From Paenibacillus_T sp033239625 (GTDB lineage: Bacteria > Bacillota > Bacilli > Paenibacillales > Paenibacillaceae): DNA of 64,000 bases. The position numbers were made by a program, and so were the translations under genes. Within the stretch, counting starts at the first letter, position 1. Each line of letters begins with the position of its first letter. Shown here one piece after another: positions 53,448-62,800 of this stretch. Location: NCBI RefSeq assembly GCF_033239625.1, contig NZ_BTCK01000026.1, positions 1-64,000 of the forward strand, given 5' to 3'. A model generated the notes under the pieces. The model made no database searches, was not told the DNA's origin, and saw only the letters and a list, made by a program, of their open reading frames with translations.

Positions 53448-53513
53448 AGAGCGCATCGTCGCCTTCGCCTCATCGCTTCAGACAGCGATAAAGGAGGGCG
53501 CGATGCGCTCTTT
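53448..53513 (+). terminator. Terminator-like hairpin after ung
   Basis: AGAGCGCATCG at 53448-53458 pairs with CGATGCGCTCT at 53501-53511, with an internal imperfect stem and TTT after. Confidence 0.7.
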
Positions 53514-53515
53514 GT

Positions 53516-53592
53516 CATTCCTTCAGTGTATTCGGCTCCGATAGCCGCCGCCTTGATTCCTTCAGCGTATTAAGCTCCGATAGCTGCCTTGA
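53516..53592. repeat. Short tandem duplication at the SLH gene 3' end
   Basis: ATTCCTTCAG(T/C)GTATT and GCTCCGATAGC(C/T)GCC occur twice, about 39 bp apart. The second copy contains the SLH-gene stop, and the first lies beyond it. Confidence 0.6.
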
Positions 53593-54619
53593 CTGGCGGG
53601 CTGCTGACCGTATCGGAGGAGCCCGTATTCGGCTCCGAGCTTACCGATGTATCTGGCGTATCAACGATACCCGTCGATCCGTTCGTACCGCCGCTGCTGC
53701 CTGTGCTTGCAAGCACGAGCTCTGGCGTATAGGACGAGGATACATAAGTAACAGCCGTTAGGTCTGTAATGACCTGCGCATACATTCGATCAGGATCAGG
53801 CTGGACGATCTCGGCATTAATGAGCGCTTTGCTGCCATCGAACTGGATCGATGCAATGCGAAGGCCATAGCCGGGATGCGGAACGGTAGCCGTTACGGTG
53901 ACTTCATTGACCGATTTGTTGACCGGGTTAACGGTCAACTTCATATCATAGGCGGCGGATGGATCGGAGCCGCCGTTGTTCTCTTGGTCGTAAGCGGCAG
54001 CGAACGCGAGCCCGTCATACAGCCAGCCTGCAGCTTCGCTGCGGGTGATGGATTGCTTTGGATGGAAATTCTGCTGGTCATCGAGCTTTACGATCTGCGA
54101 GATGATCAGCTTTTGGATACTATCCATGTAGGTAGCGTTAATGGCCTTCTCGTCGTTAATGAGCACGAATAGCTCAATAAAGGCGATGTCGCGATCATGG
54201 ATGATCGATTGGAACAAATAATGAGCGAACTGTTCGCGTGTCAAGGCAGCAGCCGGATTCACGTCCTTCGGCACATCGAGACCAACAGCATGTGCAATAA
54301 CGAAGGCAGGTGCATACCAAGCATTGTTAGGGATGCGTGTGTAATAATCACTCGCCTCAGGCTTCTTGATGTACACGTTCGTATCCTTCAGCTCAAACCC
54401 TTTCACCAGCAGGCTGATGCCCTCTGCATAGGTCAGTTTGTCGTTGGGACGGAATTTGCCTCCGGTGCCAGATAGGATGCCCTGCTTCTGCAGGCTGGTG
54501 ATTTTGTCCGCGTTGACGTCGGTCTGCGTATCGGAGAATGCGAACACAGATTGTCCGATGAGCAGCAGCATGCTTGTCAAGATGGCGATCAGTAGAGGAA
54601 GTTTCATGGTCTTCTTCAT
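53570..54619 (-). CDS. SLH-domain protein with PrcB-like C-terminal domain
   Basis: A 349-aa secreted protein. Signal peptide from MKKTMKLPLLIAILTSM to VFAFSD, then SLH-type repeats (TSLQKQGILSGTGGKFRP, LTREQFAHYLFQS, ITRSEAAGWLYDGLA) that would bind cell-wall polymer. A C-terminal domain of the PrcB type (HPGYGLRIASIQFDG ... DPDRMYAQVITDL) and a Ser/Thr/Gly tail follow. The ATG at 54619 is chosen for GAAAGGAGC; the longer frame adds a second hydrophobic stretch without a ribosome binding site. Confidence 0.82.
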   Translation of the reverse strand: MKKTMKLPLLIAILTSMLLLIGQSVFAFSDTQTDVNADKITSLQKQGILSGTGGKFRPNDKLTYAEGISLLVKGFELKDTNVYIKKPEASDYYTRIPNNAWYAPAFVIAHAVGLDVPKDVNPAAALTREQFAHYLFQSIIHDRDIAFIELFVLINDEKAINATYMDSIQKLIISQIVKLDDQQNFHPKQSITRSEAAGWLYDGLAFAAAYDQENNGGSDPSAAYDMKLTVNPVNKSVNEVTVTATVPHPGYGLRIASIQFDGSKALINAEIVQPDPDRMYAQVITDLTAVTYVSSSYTPELVLASTGSSGGTNGSTGIVDTPDTSVSSEPNTGSSDTVSSPPVKAAIGA

Positions 54620-54770
54620 GTTCAAGCTCCTTTCGTTGATCGTATTTGACATAAGAGACGCTCGATATGTATCAAATGTTGCACAAGTCGTGTAGGCGGA
54701 TGTCACGATGATAACAAGACCGACAATCCAGACAGACATAGGGCATATCCATCTGGATTGCTGCTCCCGC

Positions 54771-55109
54771 TTAGGGACGTATCGTCACCCGCGTGCCGAT
54801 TGGAACAAGCGAAGACAGCTCGATGACATCCTGATTGTACATCCGAATACAACCATGGGATACCACGTGACCAATAGATGAAGGATCATTCGTTCCATGT
54901 ATGCCATAGTGAGGCTTCGATAAACCCATCCAGAAAGCACCGAACGGCCCGCCCGGGTTCGGCTGTTTGTTGATGATGCGAAACTCGCCGGTGGGCGTTC
55001 TCGTCACCATGCGGCCGATTCCAACCGGGAAACCACGCGTCACAACATCCCCATCGAGCAAATAAAGTCGGCGATCCGACAAATCAACGATGATCCGATA
55101 ATTAGGCAT
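54771..55109 (-). CDS. L,D-transpeptidase (YkuD)
   Basis: A 112-aa catalytic YkuD domain without a LysM module or signal peptide. Motifs HGTNDPSSIGHVVSHGCIRM with His71, His85 and Cys87 form the catalytic site. It would cross-link or modify peptidoglycan. The ATG at 55109 follows GGAGGGA; an in-frame start at 55127 lacks one. Without an evident signal peptide, export is unclear, a trait shared by other short Firmicute YkuD proteins. Confidence 0.9.
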   Translation of the reverse strand: MPNYRIIVDLSDRRLYLLDGDVVTRGFPVGIGRMVTRTPTGEFRIINKQPNPGGPFGAFWMGLSKPHYGIHGTNDPSSIGHVVSHGCIRMYNQDVIELSSLVPIGTRVTIRP

Positions 55110-55223
55110 AAGAAATCCCTCCGCCATATCCTATGCGAGACGGGGAGGGAGGAAACGTATTTATTCCGTTGTATGGTTGGCTCACTGTTTGTCTCTTAAC
55201 AGATGCTGAGCAATGAATGAATA

Positions 55224-55352
55224 TTATCCGTTAATCAGACGTCTAGGTCTCCGAAGCACTTTGACCCAAACGCCGCCTTTATCATCGCGATAGAAACGGA
55301 TTCCTACTAACTTAAACGGCGTCCAGCGCTCTCTTAATTCATAATACGGCAT
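55224..55352 (-). CDS. Small basic hypothetical protein (42 aa)
   Basis: MPYYELRERWTPFKLVG begins a 42-aa basic, aromatic protein that ends RRPRRLING. On the minus strand AGGAGTG lies 8 nt before the ATG. It is upstream of the transpeptidase on the same strand, about 114 bp away. No family is recognised. Confidence 0.5.
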   Translation of the reverse strand: MPYYELRERWTPFKLVGIRFYRDDKGGVWVKVLRRPRRLING

Positions 55353-55666
55353 CTCACGATCACTCCTATTTTGTACCAATTGCAATCATTCTATCACAAC
55401 AACGTATAGTAAAAAATACCTAGGTCGTAGGATTTACCTTAATTTTATGTAAAAATGCTGAGCATGATCGTTTTATCGTAAGGAGTGCTGTCTTCGAAGG
55501 TTTACGAACCAGTGAAGCTAATTCTACATAAGTCCATTGTCGCTGCAAATTTTATATAAATTTTATGTCTGAAGCACTATTTTGGTATGAGCTTCAGTAG
55601 AAAGCTGGAAGTAGAGTAAGTATACTAGCTATTAAGGAAGAAATTCGTTATTAATCGAGGTGTGCA
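55353..55666. other. 314-bp divergent gap
   Basis: AT-rich, lying between the 42-aa minus-strand gene and the His-rich plus-strand gene. No gene; promoters are expected here, but no consensus pair was clear. Confidence 0.4.
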
Positions 55667-56020
55667 ATGGACATTAATTATTTTGGTCAGGACCCCATCA
55701 ATCATGCCAATACTCTGGACAAGGCATTCGGCAATGCTTCCGATCACGCTCAACAGCCTGTCTTTGTAGACGATTATTTCCGGCATGACGGCACGCATGT
55801 TCATGGTCATATGCGTTCGCATCCTGACGGCAATCCGTTCAACAATTATACGTATCCCGGCAACATCAATCCTTTTACAGGTGAGATTGCAACCGGCGAT
55901 CCGCTCACTTATTTGGACCATCATTACCATCATTCATTCCAGCATGTGATCGAGCAGTCGAACCCGCTTGCTCACGTCCAGCAGTACTCGATGCCGCCAT
56001 TGTCGTTTCAAGGGTCTTAA
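55667..56020 (+). CDS. His/Pro-rich small protein with 'G-T-H-V...NPFTG' motif
   Basis: A 117-aa protein with VDDYFRHDGTHVHGHMRS, then NPFNNYTYPGNINPFTGEIA. This is the pattern of a widespread short repeat (yFRkDGTyV...GNvNPyTG) in bacterial hypothetical proteins, here enriched in histidine. GAGGTG lies at 55657-55662. A terminator-like stem separates it from the dynamin operon. Function unknown. Confidence 0.7.
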   Translation: MDINYFGQDPINHANTLDKAFGNASDHAQQPVFVDDYFRHDGTHVHGHMRSHPDGNPFNNYTYPGNINPFTGEIATGDPLTYLDHHYHHSFQHVIEQSNPLAHVQQYSMPPLSFQGS

Positions 56021-56038
56021 TTGAATGGGTTGAACTTC

Positions 56039-56071
56039 AAGGCCGGATTCAGCTGATGAGCCGGTCTTTTG
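56039..56071 (+). terminator. Terminator-like stem before the dynamin operon
   Basis: AAGGCCGG pairs with CCGGTCTT with a T residue tail. Only about 40 bp separate it from the first GTPase gene, so that operon must use a short promoter there or read-through. Confidence 0.55.
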
Positions 56072-56112
56072 TATGAGGACATACTATCGCCTACATAAGG
56101 AGTTATTCATAG

Positions 56113-58050
56113 ATGACAGGGATTAATTTATCCTCCTACCTGGAGCGAAGACAGCGTATCATCGACAGCTTGATGGAAGTGCAATGGATAGCCCAGGAGC
56201 TTCAGGTTGATTCGGCTATTGAAGTGCTGCAAGCAACGAAGCAGGGGCTGCTCGATGATGTATTCAGAATGGTCGTAGTCGGTGAGTTCTCCAGAGGCAA
56301 ATCCGCCTTCGTGAATGGCTTGCTCGGCAAGCGGATTTTGCCTTCTTCACCGGTGCCAACAACGACTGTGCTCAGCAAAATTCATTACTCCAAAGAGCCG
56401 TACTATCGGCTTCATTACCGCGATGGGCGAAGCGAAGCGTCCATATCGGAATCGGCATTCCGAACGATCGTCGCTCCTGACGAGCCAGACCCGGACGACC
56501 AGCATGCGATAGTGGAATACAGCGCGAAGCTGGAGCAAATGACAGAGATCGCTTATGCGGAGATTGGCTATCCGACCTCGATCTGCGAAGGCGGAGTCGA
56601 GCTGATCGATACGCCAGGAACGAATGAGCTGGATGCGGCCCGGGAGGAAATTACATATACGTTCATTCCGCAGGCGGACACCGCAATCTTCGTGTTGTCT
56701 GCGCGTCACCCGCTGTCCGAAACCGAAATGAGGTTCTTCCAAGACCGCATCCTGAAGGCGGATATTCAGAAGGTCTTTTTTGTCGTTAATTTCAAGGATC
56801 GACTGGCAACAGATGAGGCTCGCAACAAAGTGATGCAATTTATTATAAGCCGCTTGTCACCGATCATTAAGGATCTGAAGATTTTCCTTGTATCCGCCAA
56901 GCAGGCGCTTGATGCTCGGAGAGCGCCTGCCGGAGAGCCAGTAGAAGGTGCTATAGCGGCTCTCGAGCAGAGCGGCTATATGGAGCTTGAATCAGCAATC
57001 GGCACTTTCTTAAGCGAAGAGCGAGGCAAGGTGAAGCTTGCCAAACCGCTTGAGCGAACGATTCGAATTGCGAAAGAGCTGCAAATGAATGCTATTCGCC
57101 TGCCTTTATCCACAGTCGGAATCAACTTAGAGCAGCTTGAACGGAAGACGAATGAAGTGCAAGGCGAATTGGATCGTGCCCAGCGAATCGCTTCCGAGAC
57201 GATTCAACGGCTGCGAACAGCGTTAGACAGCGGCGGCTTGCAGATTCGATCGCAGTGGGAGACGGGGCTGCATCGCGTTGCGACACTAGCCGTAGAGGCG
57301 GTTACGAATTATACGGGCAATCTGCAGAGCGATGAAATCGCCAGTGCTGTAGAGGCAGTGGTTGCGCCGGCCCAAACGGCTCTACAAGAACAAATTCGGG
57401 CGGCTCAAGGCGCTCTGCTCCAAGAGGAGATCGATCGGGCGAACCGCAGGCTGGAGCAAGAATGGGAGTCGATCGAGCAGACGATCGTACGTACATTCGT
57501 CTTATCCGCAGACGAAGCGGGTACGGAGGACGAACAATTCCGAGCCCATTATGATCATGATGAAGTCGTGATTAAAACGGGCATTGGTTCATTAGGGCTT
57601 TTGGGAGCAGTAATTGGCTTCCATGTTGCGCTGCCGCTTGCGATTCCGGCGCTGCTGTTCGGCGGCGGGTTTATTTACTCCTATTTTGAGAATAAAGTGC
57701 GGGAGAAGACGCTTGCTGAAGTGCGTGTACAGGTAGAGCGTCGTTATCGTGACGTCATCCCGTCTATGTGCTCGGATTTCAGCAGCCAATGGACGAAGCA
57801 GGTGAATCAGATCGTGACGCAGTTCGATGAAGAAGTCCATCGCAAGATCGATTCGATTGCAAGGCAGCTGAAGCGAATGATGGAAGAGCGCAGCAAGGAA
57901 GCGGGTCATGTCGAGCAGCGTAGAAACCATTTGCTTCAATTAAATAGCAGGCTGGATATAACGGTCAGCAGACTGACGGCTTTGTCGGCCGAGCTTGAGA
58001 ACGGGGGGACTGTGGCACAGTCGGTTGCAGCGGGAGGGATTGGCTCATGA
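56113..58050 (+). CDS. Dynamin-like GTPase 1 of a three-gene operon
   Basis: A 645-aa bacterial dynamin-like protein. G1 GEFSRGKS at 57-64, G2 PTTT at 82-85, G3 DTPG at 166-169 and G4-like NFKD at 226-229. A helical stalk (coiled coil about 310-420 and 560-620) flanks a hydrophobic hairpin at about 491-530 (LGLLGAVIGFHVALPLAIPA), the usual membrane-insertion paddle. It overlaps GTPase 2 by 4 nt (ATGA). AAGGAG precedes the ATG. It presumably oligomerises on membranes with the next two proteins (inference). Confidence 0.87.
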   Translation: MTGINLSSYLERRQRIIDSLMEVQWIAQELQVDSAIEVLQATKQGLLDDVFRMVVVGEFSRGKSAFVNGLLGKRILPSSPVPTTTVLSKIHYSKEPYYRLHYRDGRSEASISESAFRTIVAPDEPDPDDQHAIVEYSAKLEQMTEIAYAEIGYPTSICEGGVELIDTPGTNELDAAREEITYTFIPQADTAIFVLSARHPLSETEMRFFQDRILKADIQKVFFVVNFKDRLATDEARNKVMQFIISRLSPIIKDLKIFLVSAKQALDARRAPAGEPVEGAIAALEQSGYMELESAIGTFLSEERGKVKLAKPLERTIRIAKELQMNAIRLPLSTVGINLEQLERKTNEVQGELDRAQRIASETIQRLRTALDSGGLQIRSQWETGLHRVATLAVEAVTNYTGNLQSDEIASAVEAVVAPAQTALQEQIRAAQGALLQEEIDRANRRLEQEWESIEQTIVRTFVLSADEAGTEDEQFRAHYDHDEVVIKTGIGSLGLLGAVIGFHVALPLAIPALLFGGGFIYSYFENKVREKTLAEVRVQVERRYRDVIPSMCSDFSSQWTKQVNQIVTQFDEEVHRKIDSIARQLKRMMEERSKEAGHVEQRRNHLLQLNSRLDITVSRLTALSAELENGGTVAQSVAAGGIGS

Positions 58051-59837
58051 TTGGCTATGAAGCGGGCAAGGCAGAACTTCTAAATACAGTTATGCGAATC
58101 CACTCCTTATTGGACGAGCAGTTATCAGATTCAATCTTCATGAAAGACTTGATGGAACTAGGTGCAAGTATTCGGGAGGATCGCTGTACGATCGTCGTGC
58201 TAGGCGAATTCAAACGAGGAAAGTCAACTTTTATCAATAGTTTGCTAGGTGAAGATTTGCTGCCCGTTGATGTGACACCGACGACGGCTACAATCAATGC
58301 AATGATCTATGGAGAGCAGCGCAGCTTGATGATCAAGCTGAAGGATGGCACGGTTGAGCAGCGGCCGTTAACCAAAGCGAACATAGATGCTTATTCCGCG
58401 GAAGGTACGGAGAACCCGGATGAGGTTCGATATTTGCAGCTGTCATTGCCATCGGAGATGTTGGCATCGCGCGTTATTGTCGTCGATACGCCTGGTGTGA
58501 ACGACTTGAATCAGCAGCGCGCTGAAGTGACGTATCAATTCGTCCCACGTGCGGATGCCGTGATTTTCTTGCTCGATGCAACATCGCCAGTGAAGAGGTC
58601 GGAGAAGCAGTTTCTGACGGATACGCTGCTTGAGGAAGGTCTTGAACGGATGCTGTTTATCGCGAATTTCTATGACCAATTGGACGAAGAGGTAGATCCG
58701 GACGCCCATCTTGATCATATTCGGAATCGATTGACGACTGTCATGGGAGGGAAGAAGCAGCAGGTGCTCCCCTACTCTGCGACTGCGGCGCTGGAAGCCA
58801 GATTATCGAACGATAGGGGGGCTCTTGAAGCTTCCGGCTATCCGAATGTGATGGAGGCGGTGCAGCAGCTTATTGAGCATGGAACGCAAGGAGAAGCGCG
58901 TCTCGATCGCTATCGATTCCGTATGCGTACAATTACAAATTCCATTATCCGGGAGCTGGATGGGAGAATCGCATTGCTGGACGAGTCCGAGGATGAGATT
59001 TCCCGCAAGCTGAAGAGTGTGGAAGACCTTATGAAGCGGCACGGTGCAATCCAGCGAGAGATGGATGATTATACGCACGACCGCGAGACCGAGATGCTGG
59101 CGATTACTCGCAAATCTTTGCATTATTTTGAAGAGCAGCTGAAGGAAGATATGCAGTATATGATGATGCAGTTAACGGGTCCGCAGTTGAAAGATTTCGT
59201 AGAAGTTCAGCTTCCGATTCAAGTGAAACGACGGCTGAAGCAGTGGATCGAGCAGTATACCCCGTCTATGGTCAAAATGCTGCAGATGCTTGAGCAGGAG
59301 CTGGCAACCGCATTGGCAACCGAGTTCAATACAGCATTGCTCCCTCTGCTCGATAAAGGCAAGCTGGAGACGCTGCATACTGCAGATAACAACTTCCATA
59401 TAACAGGCGCTGATTTGAGCAATACGCCGATTATGGCAGGGCTTATTGCCGGAGGCGCAGGCATGCTTGCCATGCTGCTGGGCGGACCGCTGCTGCTGCC
59501 GCTTGTGGGCATGGCAGGGTTTCCGTTTATTCAGAAATATATGATGCAGGAGCAATTGAAGAAAGCACGAGAGAAGCTGCAGCCTGAATTGGATGCTGTA
59601 CTGGATCAGGTTGTCGATGCGTTCAGCGTGCAAGTGGAGAGCTGGCTGTTGAACAACGCTGGATTGATACGTAAAGCAGCGGAGGCGCGTTATGTCGATA
59701 TTGTTCGCGCCAACAAGCTGAGACTGGAATCCGAGATTGGACGAATGAAACATTCCATTAACGACAAGGTGCAGGAGAAGCTGAGACTGCGCACAGCACA
59801 GGAGGAAATCAGTCAATGGCAGTACAGCCTTCAATAA
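58047..59837 (+). CDS. Dynamin-like GTPase 2
   Basis: A 596-aa protein with the same plan as GTPase 1. G1 GEFKRGKS at 53-60, G2 TPTT at 77-80, G3 DTPG at 147-150 and G4-like NFYD at 207-210. A hydrophobic paddle lies at about 457-498 (MAGLIAGGAGMLAMLLGGPL), with coiled-coil stalk segments around it. It overlaps both neighbours (4 nt and 22 nt), so the three proteins are made in fixed proportion. Pairs of distinct dynamin-like proteins form hetero-oligomers in other bacteria; a trio is unusual. Confidence 0.87.
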   Translation: MIGYEAGKAELLNTVMRIHSLLDEQLSDSIFMKDLMELGASIREDRCTIVVLGEFKRGKSTFINSLLGEDLLPVDVTPTTATINAMIYGEQRSLMIKLKDGTVEQRPLTKANIDAYSAEGTENPDEVRYLQLSLPSEMLASRVIVVDTPGVNDLNQQRAEVTYQFVPRADAVIFLLDATSPVKRSEKQFLTDTLLEEGLERMLFIANFYDQLDEEVDPDAHLDHIRNRLTTVMGGKKQQVLPYSATAALEARLSNDRGALEASGYPNVMEAVQQLIEHGTQGEARLDRYRFRMRTITNSIIRELDGRIALLDESEDEISRKLKSVEDLMKRHGAIQREMDDYTHDRETEMLAITRKSLHYFEEQLKEDMQYMMMQLTGPQLKDFVEVQLPIQVKRRLKQWIEQYTPSMVKMLQMLEQELATALATEFNTALLPLLDKGKLETLHTADNNFHITGADLSNTPIMAGLIAGGAGMLAMLLGGPLLLPLVGMAGFPFIQKYMMQEQLKKAREKLQPELDAVLDQVVDAFSVQVESWLLNNAGLIRKAAEARYVDIVRANKLRLESEIGRMKHSINDKVQEKLRLRTAQEEISQWQYSLQ

Positions 59838-62800
59838 TCCTAGCAGTGCTCGTCCTTATTGCTATTGTAATCCTAGGTGCATGGTTGATAAGCAGAAGGA
59901 CGCGACGCAAAGAGAACGCCGGCACGAAGCCAGTACAGCGAAGTGGAACATCCAATATGGAGATTGGGGTTCAACGAAGAAAACAAGAAGAACTAGTACG
60001 ACTCCTGCCGAATCCACGTCAGGAGCATTCGCTCCCGGACTATTTGCCTCAGCTTTCGGCAGATCGAGTCATTCAAAGTTCGATGGAAAGAATGGCGAAT
60101 ATGTTGCAGCCATATGAGTCGCTTCAAGAGCATGCGGTCAAGCTGCAGCAGATCGCAGAGGATGCGGCGAAGCCGCTCCTGCTTGTTGTTATGGGATTAT
60201 TTAATTCAGGCAAATCGAGTTTTATCAATGAGTTAATCGGAATGAAGGGCTTTCTCCGAACGGATGACATACCGGCTACAGCTGTCATTACGATGCTGAG
60301 CTATGGTAAGGATCGGGAAGTCGTCGCCCATCTTCTGGACGGTACACAGCAAGCGTACCCCTATGACAAGCTTCATGCTCTGTCGTCTGAAGGAGATGAT
60401 GAAGTACGCAAGCTGCGGGATGCCATCGATTATTTGGAAGTCAAGCTGCCGGTCGAACTACTCAAGAAGGTAACAGTCGTTGATACACCGGGGTTGAATT
60501 CGGACAACGAGCATCATACGAAGGCGGCAGAACGATTCATGGAGCGAGCCGATCAAGTGATCTGGTTGTTCTCCTATGAGCAGGCAGCCTCAAGAGTCGA
60601 GTTGTCGAAGCTAAGCCAACTGGCGGCTCAATGGAAGCCGATCGGTGTTGTTAACTTTATCGATGAGCATGATCCAGAAGAAGGAACTTTGGATTCCTTC
60701 CTGACACAGGTGAAACGCAGGCTGGGCGGCAGCATTAGCAGACTGGAGGCCATCTCGACACTGCAGGCTTCTCAAGCAAGAATGAGTGGAGATGCCGCAC
60801 TGCGATCGCGAAGCGGGTGGACCGCGCTCGAGCGGGCTTTGCAGGAAGAGCTGCATGATAAGGCTGCAATGAAGAAAGGCGTTCGTCAGCTATCGCGTAT
60901 TCACGAAGCCATTACGAACCTACAATCGCATATCAACACGGAGCAGGCTGCGTATGTTAAAGCTTACGAACTCATCCACGATCAGAAGAAAGCGATTGAA
61001 ACGTTGGAGAACAACCGATCCAAGGTTCAGCAAATTCATTACAACTGGCTGGAGATGAAGGAAGACACCGCTCTCCACGCGCTGGAGTCCAACTATCCGT
61101 TACCTGGGCTCGTGAACGATCATTTGAAGCTGAATAAGCAGATCGAGATGCTCATTGATGTATTGAAAGTATTGGATCAGGAGTATACGGAAATCCAGCG
61201 TCACTCCAAGAACAATCAACAGAACATTGATAGGCATAATAGCGCCTCGGAGGTACTGTCGAAGGATTTCGCAGAATATAACAAGTCGGGCATGTTCGGC
61301 GGACGTCCATTGCTGGACTGGGACGGCAAGCTGAAGGCGCTTAATAAACGCTCAGCGGAGCTGGACGAGAAAGCGAATCAATTGAATGCGCGGGCAGAGG
61401 AGCTTCATACGAAGCACCAGCTGTTTCTTACGAGGCTGCGGCGGAATGAACAAGAGGGCTATGAATTGTCCCGTCTAGTCATGGCGAAGGCAGAAGAATC
61501 ATTGGCTGAGTTCAATAAGCTGCTCGATAATCAAGAAGCGATGCAGGCAGAAGCGATTGAACAGGAGAATCAATTGTATTGGATCAATAGCGCGCATTCG
61601 ATGCTGCAGAGCTTGATGAGCTGGGAGTTAGGCGCTTTATCGGCCATGCTCAAGCAGTCTGCCATTGGTTCGACGGATACTTCGATTACCATGATGGCGG
61701 AGCGCGGTTTATCGGGCCTTCATCAAATAGAACAACAGCTGCTTCATCATGAGGTTATAACGCAGCAGCGTGAGGCCGCACCAGCGGTGCAGCTTGTTGA
61801 TGACCAATCCGAGGCAGTTGGTGTGGATTTGAAGTCGCTGCTCGCATCCTTATCCGAACAAGAGGAACTGCTGCTGGAGGATAAGGTTTATACCATTAAC
61901 GAGACGATACTGCTGGACAGATCGATAAAGCTGCGTGGTTCTGCCAATGGGACAATCATTCTAGCTGGCGGCCAGTTGGACGCCCTCATTCGGGTTAGGG
62001 GCGAGAATGAACTGACTGTGGAGTCCATTCGTTTTGACTTGCGTGGTTCAAGGGCTGCAGTTGTTTTGGAAGGCGGCAAAGCTGTATTCCGCCATTGTAC
62101 GTTTGGAGGGGCCGACCGTTCAACGGGAGAACAAGACGCGCAGGGAGGCAGCGGTGCAGCCTTGCTTTTCCAAGGCTTTTCGAACGGCCTTGTCGAGGGC
62201 TGTTATTTTGTAAACAATCATATAGGGACAGCCTGGGAGGATCAATCGAAGGGTACGATCAAGGGCAGTAGGTTCTGGTTGAATGGCGATGGCGTCTATG
62301 CTGTAGGCAAAATCGAATTGACGTTAGAAGGCAATGAGATTGTGCGCAGCGAACGTAATGGTGTAGTGGGTAAAGGAGAGTCGCGTATCTCAATTCTCGG
62401 GAATAGATGCGAGGCGAATCGGACAGGCATTTATGTGGAAGAGGGAGCTGGCGGGTATATTGCTGCTAATGATTGCAGTCTCAACTACGTCGCCGGTATC
62501 CATTATGATACGACAGGTCAGTTGATCGTTGAACATAATCGCTGCACCTATAATGGATTGGGCGGCATCGCTCATGATGCTGCTTCCTATGCGGAGATTG
62601 CATCGAACGAGTGCTCGAATCAGATGAGAGATGGCATCTATGTGGGCGGAACCGGCTCGGTGATGTTGACGGCCAATCGTTGTGATCATAATACGGGCTG
62701 CGGTATTGGTGTCGACGAATCCATTAAGGTTGATGTGCGGGAGAATCGCTGCGATCACAATAACTACGGAATTTTCGTGAATGAAGGGTCGCAAGCTGAT

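Noticed and set aside
55625..55933. 102-codon minus-strand frame
   Set aside because: It lies opposite the His-rich plus-strand gene that has a good ribosome binding site and a known repeat motif.
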